From an uncultured bacterium (lineage in GTDB: Bacteria; Actinomycetota; Coriobacteriia; Coriobacteriales; Coriobacteriaceae), in NCBI GenBank assembly GCA_958349055.1, contig CATWBO010000006.1, positions 9,048-73,047 on the forward strand: DNA of 64,000 nucleotides. The letters are read 5' to 3'. This document shows, in pieces, positions 59,633 to 64,000 of this stretch. A model generated the notes under the pieces. That model saw only the letters and a list, made by a program, of their open reading frames with translations. It did no database searches and was not told where the DNA came from. The first letter of the stretch is position 1. Each line of letters opens with the position of its first letter. Both the position numbers and the translations under genes were made by a program.

Positions 59633-62014
59633 CTAACGCTTGCGGCGCTTGGTCGCGGCGATGCCGGCGGCGGCTACGGTTGCGCCGGCGATGCCTAGGG
59701 CGGCGACCGTCATCGCAGTGGTATCCCCCGTGGTAGCCAGGACAGCATCGCCCTTCTTGGCCTGCGTGGTTTTCTCAACCGTCTTGATCGTGGCGGTTGT
59801 CGTGGCCGGCTTGGCCGCGGGCTTCACCTCGGGCTTGGCCGCGGGCTTCACCCCAGGCTGCGGTGTCGGATTGGGATCCGGCGTAGGCTGCGGATCGGGA
59901 GTCGGCGTGGCTTCAGGCGTAAAGGTCAGATCGGTGTTGAGCCACAGGGTGTAGATCCAGCCGCTGTCCTCATCGGATACGCTATCCGCAACCTGGTAGC
60001 TGCACTCCTGGCCGTTGATCACCAGCTTGGTGTCGGGCGTAAAGTAGAAGCCGCGCGCGGACTTGAGGTAGATACCGTAGCGATAGGTCACGCCGGGCTT
60101 AAAGACGTCGATGTGATTCGTGATGTTCTGATCCCAGAACTTCTGAGAGTTCACTTCGCTGCCATCGCTGCCCGTCCAGAACTCACACTGAGGAAGGGAG
60201 TTGGAACCCATCGGAACATTCGCCGTAAAGACCGGCCTATCGCCCGCCTTGAAGGTGGTCGTGGCGCCGTTGATCTCGATAACGTTGATGGCCCGCCATT
60301 CGTCGATCGGCTGCTCGCACAGCATATTGTCAGCGTTTGGCGCGAAGACACCGTTGACGGTCTTGATGTGGTGCGTCCAATGGCCGTTGACGTACATCAT
60401 GCAGTCATTGCCCACGGTATTGTCGCCCTTGAGCCTCAGCTCAACGGAGTACATGTAGAACTTGCCCTCCTCGAAGTGGTCAATCTTCTTCATGCCCGGC
60501 GCGTACTTTGCGGGGTCGGAATACCAGAAGGCAACGGGCTTGAGCTCCGCAGGGTCGCTGCCATCCATCTCTTCCCAGCACTCATAGGCGATCTCATACT
60601 TATCGGCATCGGCGGCAGGAATCGTCGCGGTCGCACGCGGCGCCTCGCCGGGCGCGTAGTCGATTTTCACATCGTTGACGTTTAGATTCTCAAGAGCTTC
60701 GTTTTCCGACGAAGCAGGCATCGTAATTGTTTTAATAGCAGGGACATACAGGAATTCTCCGCTTAGACTCGACTTTACGGTTTCCCCGTTTACGGTAACA
60801 ACGGTTTCATCGCTGAAGGAATATCCGTCTTTTGGCTTCAGCATAAGAGAATACACGTACTCTTTCCCGCTTTTAAACTTTGTAATAGTCGGCAGGGAAC
60901 CATGTGAGCCGTTATCGGAATACCAGGCAGCAACGGGTTCGTTGTTTTCAAATTCCTGCCAGCATTCATAAGCGATTTCGTATTTATCTGCATCGTAGTT
61001 AGGGACACCTGCCGTCGCCTGCGGACCAGTATCCAGCTGCCAATTGAAGTTCGTATTCTGAACATTGGCAAAGGAGATGGATTCCGATTCTGATTCCGCT
61101 GCCGGGATAACAAGGCACGCCCTCTCGTAGACATGGGTGCGGGTGTAGTAGTCATCCCGGATCTCGTTAATAGTGGGTTTCCCGGTCGCCTCGGTGTCTC
61201 CTTTAAAGGCGTCGTCCGGATCACCGATGATGATATTCCCGGGCTCTGTACCCGTATACGTAAGCTTGGATCCATCATAGGTGGTCGTCATCTTGGACTT
61301 ATTCTCCTTGTACTCCGTAAAGTACTTCTGCTCCTCCTTCTGTCTCTGAATCTTGCTGATATCCAGGGTAAGCGTTGTTTTATTGCTCGCACTGTCATAC
61401 GCCGCATGGACGATCAAGTCCCCCAGGCCGATAAAAGTCAAAGCGCTACCATCGAGAGCAGACTGGTCTCCATCTACAAGGGCAGTCCCCTTCACATACT
61501 CAATCGTTTCTTCTTTCTTGATGTCGGTGTAATTATTCCGCACCGTCGTATTGACCCTAACGCCGCTGCCACCAGCAACGTCGGTCACGCCGCAGGGCAT
61601 GATGGCGTCATTCGCTGGCGTGGCGGCGTTGTCGCTGGGAGTATTTTGTTCAGCGGGTGCCGCATCGTTGGATTCATCGGTGGCGCCAGTCGGGGCCGTC
61701 TGCTGAGGCTCAACGGTGGCTTGCGCCGCCGGAGCAGCATCGGTTGCAGGCGCGGTCGAAGCAGCTGGTGTGGTCGTTGCGGCCGCATCCTCCGCAACCG
61801 TCGGCGTCGCCGGAGCTGCGGCAACCTCGCCCGCCGCAGCGACAGGATCGGCGCACTCGATCGCAAGCGCCACGCTCGGCAGTAGCAGCTGACCAACCAT
61901 AAGCGCGCACGCACCGGCGCAAGCGATTTTGGCGCCCACGCAGCGCCAAGTACCGTGAACCAGCGAACAGGTGCGCTCGCGCTGGGTCTGCTTATCAAAG
62001 TGGCTTCCGTTCAT
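59633..62014 (-). CDS. LATTGD-anchored surface protein
   Basis: A 793-residue surface protein. The signal region (CSLVHGTWRCVGAKIACAGACALMVGQLLLPSVALA, residues ~18-53, given in outline) is followed by an Ala/Thr/Pro-rich segment (~60-135). A beta-rich domain comes next, then three related ~140-residue units with YDADKYEIAYECWQEFENNE / AADADKYEIAYECWEEMDGSD and repeated WYSD, each with KxYxYSLML- or YMYSVEL-type strands. A Pro/Lys tail, LATTGD sorting motif, membrane helix and KRRKR end the protein. AAGGAGG precedes the ATG at 62014. The frame extends upstream over the GGGGACAGG hairpin, which is not coding. It pairs with the next gene as a set of surface proteins. Confidence 0.85.
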   Translation of the reverse strand: MNGSHFDKQTQRERTCSLVHGTWRCVGAKIACAGACALMVGQLLLPSVALAIECADPVAAAGEVAAAPATPTVAEDAAATTTPAASTAPATDAAPAAQATVEPQQTAPTGATDESNDAAPAEQNTPSDNAATPANDAIMPCGVTDVAGGSGVRVNTTVRNNYTDIKKEETIEYVKGTALVDGDQSALDGSALTFIGLGDLIVHAAYDSASNKTTLTLDISKIQRQKEEQKYFTEYKENKSKMTTTYDGSKLTYTGTEPGNIIIGDPDDAFKGDTEATGKPTINEIRDDYYTRTHVYERACLVIPAAESESESISFANVQNTNFNWQLDTGPQATAGVPNYDADKYEIAYECWQEFENNEPVAAWYSDNGSHGSLPTITKFKSGKEYVYSLMLKPKDGYSFSDETVVTVNGETVKSSLSGEFLYVPAIKTITMPASSENEALENLNVNDVKIDYAPGEAPRATATIPAADADKYEIAYECWEEMDGSDPAELKPVAFWYSDPAKYAPGMKKIDHFEEGKFYMYSVELRLKGDNTVGNDCMMYVNGHWTHHIKTVNGVFAPNADNMLCEQPIDEWRAINVIEINGATTTFKAGDRPVFTANVPMGSNSLPQCEFWTGSDGSEVNSQKFWDQNITNHIDVFKPGVTYRYGIYLKSARGFYFTPDTKLVINGQECSYQVADSVSDEDSGWIYTLWLNTDLTFTPEATPTPDPQPTPDPNPTPQPGVKPAAKPEVKPAAKPATTTATIKTVEKTTQAKKGDAVLATTGDTTAMTVAALGIAGATVAAAGIAATKRRKR

Positions 62015-62040
62015 AACGGCCTCCTTGGTCGAAAGGCTGC

Positions 62041-62075
62041 ACCACCACAAAGGTGCCTGTCCCCTTTGCGGTGGT
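62041..62075. repeat. GGGGACAGG hairpin 2 in the surface-protein leader
   Basis: ACCACCACAAAGG (62041-62053) and CCTTTGCGGTGGT (62063-62075) form a 13-bp stem with one mismatch around TGCCTGTCC. It lies 27 bp upstream of the start codon at 62014, so it is in the transcribed leader or promoter. Confidence 0.65.
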
Positions 62076-62160
62076 CCTGTACAACCAAGATGCGCCAAAC
62101 AGCTCTGTACGCCTAGGTTCGTAGATGCGAACCTAGGCATCTACCTGCGGAAATACAAAG

Positions 62161-62196
62161 AGCCGCCGCGAGGACACTCATGCCCACGCGGCGGCT
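62161..62196 (-). terminator. terminator of the second surface-protein gene
   Basis: AGCCGCCGCG and CGCGGCGGCT pair around about 16 bases, followed on the minus strand by CTTTGTATTT. It lies 24 bp after the stop codon at 62220. Confidence 0.75.
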
Positions 62197-62219
62197 GAAA
62201 ATGACTATGAAAGCTTGCG

Positions 62220-63821
62220 CTAGCGGTTGCGGCGCTTGGACGCGACGAAGCCGGCGCCGATGACGGACGCACCGGCAATGCCGAGGGCTGCCGCCGTCGT
62301 CGCGGCGCTATCGCCCGTGGCGGCCAGGGCGCCGGAAGCGTTTTTGGCCCCAGCTGCAGTCTTGGTCGTAACGGTCTTGGTGGTCTTTGCGTCCTTGTCT
62401 ACGGGTTTGAGGTCAGGCTTCTGCTCGGGATTGGGCATGGGATCGGGCTCCGGAGCCGGCTCGGGGTCCGGCGTTGGGTCCGGCTCCTGCCCGTCTCCAA
62501 AATCAATCGCCACATCATGGGCGACCTCGGCAGAACCGACGATATCCGAAATCGCAGACGAACCGGCAACACCGATGACCTGCCCGCTCTGGGAACTAGG
62601 CCATTGCCCCGTATCGACAACCTTCTTCACATCGCGCACGGCACCGTCCGTCGGAGTCGTAATCATCGCGTTCCCTCGTAAATCGATCATCGCGGCATGG
62701 TACAGGGTCGCATTCGCGCCGTTGCGGTTGATCGCATAGATTCCCGCAGTCGCGCCCGAAGCCTCAATCTTCGATTTGAAAATCTGGATACGAGGCGTTT
62801 CAAACCTGGTATTTGCCTCTGCCATGATTCCAAAACTTTGATTGCGATCGGCGTCGATGCCGCTTGCGGCAGACAGGCTTCGAGACGTGAGGTTCGACTT
62901 CTCGACAAGCATCCACACCGCACCGGCTTGCGAGCGTGCGCTGATACCCGCCGAGAGCGAAGCCGCACTACCAGCCGAAAGCGTGACATCGGCTCCGTTA
63001 ACGATTTTCATGAGGGTATTCTTCTTGATACCAAACGTATTGATGCACATGGAAGCCCACGAGGCATCGCCAGTCTTAATCGACAGACTGGCGCCATCGA
63101 CGGTGACATCGCCGCCGTGCTCATAAGCGGAATCCGGCTCTTCCTGCTCGCCTTCCTGGGCAGCGTGTCTGTTTGGAATGTTATCAGCATGGATACCGCA
63201 GATGATCTCCATTGGACGCCAAGATCCTTCAGCCGATTTCGCCTCGATTTTGACATCAGCGCCCTTATCGATTGTCACGCTGCCGGCCGTCGCGCGAATG
63301 CCCGCCACGTTTTCCGCTGCACCCGAAGCCGTCGCGTTGACGCTGACGCCGCTGATGGTCACATCGCCGCCGGTCCTGCCGTCTCCCGACGCTGTAATTA
63401 CATCGTTCTGGCCCGTCGCATTCAGGGTGCCGTCGCCGGTAATGGCAAGGTTACCGTTCTTAACAGCAATGGCGCTCTGCCCGGCGTCGGCCGTGACGGT
63501 GTTGGTGCCCGTCACGCCGATGGTAAGGTTGCCCTTGGCGCCGATGGAGCCGCCGTCGTAGCCGTTGAGCTTCATGTCGTTAGCGCCATCCCAAGACCAG
63601 GTTCCTGCCTCGTCGCCGGCAGCGGTGCCCGCGTCGTACTGCGTGCCGCCCACGTTGACCCAGTCGGCGGCGAGCGCCACGCTCGGCAGCAGCAGCTGGC
63701 CGGCCATGAGCACACAGGCCCCCGCGCAGGCGAGTTTTGCGCCCACGCGGCGCCATGTTCCGTGGGAGAGCGAGCACGCGCGGCCGTGGTCGATTGAGTT
63801 GTCATGGATTTGCGTTCGCAT
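62220..63821 (-). CDS. LAATGD-anchored surface protein with right-handed-helix-like repeats
   Basis: A 533-residue surface protein. Its signal region (CSLSHGTWRRVGAKLACAGACVLMAGQLLLPSVALA in outline, residues ~18-53) is nearly identical to the one next door. The middle ~300 residues have repeats of the type GNLTIGVTGTNTVTADAGQSAIAVKNGNLAITGDGTLN (in outline), like carbohydrate-binding DUF4347/autotransporter-style parallel beta helices. A Pro/Glu linker, LAATGD motif, membrane helix and KRRNR end it. AAGGAGG precedes the ATG at 63821. It may be an adhesin or polysaccharide-binding protein. The gene order suggests duplication of anchor and signal modules around different middle domains. Confidence 0.85.
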   Translation of the reverse strand: MRTQIHDNSIDHGRACSLSHGTWRRVGAKLACAGACVLMAGQLLLPSVALAADWVNVGGTQYDAGTAAGDEAGTWSWDGANDMKLNGYDGGSIGAKGNLTIGVTGTNTVTADAGQSAIAVKNGNLAITGDGTLNATGQNDVITASGDGRTGGDVTISGVSVNATASGAAENVAGIRATAGSVTIDKGADVKIEAKSAEGSWRPMEIICGIHADNIPNRHAAQEGEQEEPDSAYEHGGDVTVDGASLSIKTGDASWASMCINTFGIKKNTLMKIVNGADVTLSAGSAASLSAGISARSQAGAVWMLVEKSNLTSRSLSAASGIDADRNQSFGIMAEANTRFETPRIQIFKSKIEASGATAGIYAINRNGANATLYHAAMIDLRGNAMITTPTDGAVRDVKKVVDTGQWPSSQSGQVIGVAGSSAISDIVGSAEVAHDVAIDFGDGQEPDPTPDPEPAPEPDPMPNPEQKPDLKPVDKDAKTTKTVTTKTAAGAKNASGALAATGDSAATTAAALGIAGASVIGAGFVASKRRNR

Positions 63822-64000
63822 GTGAGCCTCCTTGTCGTAAGGGGTGCTTCTGTAACACCATGTTACGGGAAGATAGCCGGATCCCGGGGCGCAAATTCTC
63901 GAGTGACGCATCTGCCAGCGCAAAAGGCAACGAGCATGCGATTGCGGTTGATTTCCGATCTCAGCCGAACACATTGAGCAGATGAGCCGTTCCCGCAGCT
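63822..64000. other. upstream region of the last surface gene
   Basis: The 179 bp to the right edge hold the promoter side of the surface-protein gene. I see no second gene or repeat. Confidence 0.4.

Overview
The window looks like the chromosome of a Coriobacteriia gut anaerobe, most likely Collinsella or a close relative. The reasons are GC-rich coding DNA with AGGAGG-type ribosome sites, actinobacterial-style leaderless or short-leader starts, a six-domain energy-converting hydrogenase, an NfnAB transhydrogenase, large sortase-anchored proteins, and abundant hairpin repeats between genes. Genus assignment is inference; no 16S gene is present.

Layout. 0-6.2 kb: envelope and stress genes (partial membrane protein, PRC-barrel, YtxH, a CNNM/CBS transporter-like protein, hemolysin III, a membrane-anchored alpha/beta hydrolase). 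6.4-7.6 kb: a DUF362 ferredoxin-like protein. 8-18.3 kb: two ABC efflux systems. The first is an ATPase plus FtsX-type permease bracketed by GGGGACAG repeats. The second is an ATPase plus two ABC-2 permeases, separated from a NarL-type two-component pair by a DUF4143 ATPase. 18.9-25.2 kb: a 2,103-residue VWA plus ten-domain pilin-like adhesin. 25.7-31.3 kb: a complete Ech-type [NiFe] hydrogenase operon in which the two membrane subunits are fused. 31.6-34.5 kb: a transposase-type HTH protein and an Old-Yellow-Enzyme/2,4-dienoyl-CoA-reductase-type flavoenzyme. 34.86-40.90 kb: an integrative element in the 3' end of initiator tRNA-fMet, with 41-bp att repeats, tyrosine integrase, XRE regulator, surface cargo protein, MobC, a hairpin-rich candidate oriT, a replication-type protein and an excisionase-type HTH, but no relaxase. 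41-54 kb: housekeeping (coaX, a second DUF4143 ATPase wrapped in palindromes, a biotin-ligase-like gene, folP-folK fusion, sirtuin, exonuclease III, an ECF transporter operon, glmU, prs). 54.1-55.9 kb: a DUF559/VSR-like gene bracketed by two 203-bp inverted-repeat elements. 56-59.2 kb: pth and nfnAB. 59.6-63.8 kb: two LAxTGD-anchored surface proteins with near-identical signal regions.

How the genes work together. Ech hydrogenase and NfnAB would balance reduced ferredoxin, NAD(P)H and H2 while coupling ferredoxin oxidation to ion pumping. The adhesin and the two LAxTGD proteins decorate the surface; no sortase is in the window. The two-component pair most likely senses a membrane-active compound and controls the adjacent ABC-2 exporter.

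The most unusual content is non-coding. It comprises a 15-nt sequence alternating in orientation every 40-41 bp at two loci; five ~155-bp nested hairpins whose outer arms differ between copies but stay complementary; two 203-bp elements with identical termini and unrelated interiors; and palindromes around both DUF4143 ATPases. All coordinates and repeat comparisons were made by eye; no database search was possible.
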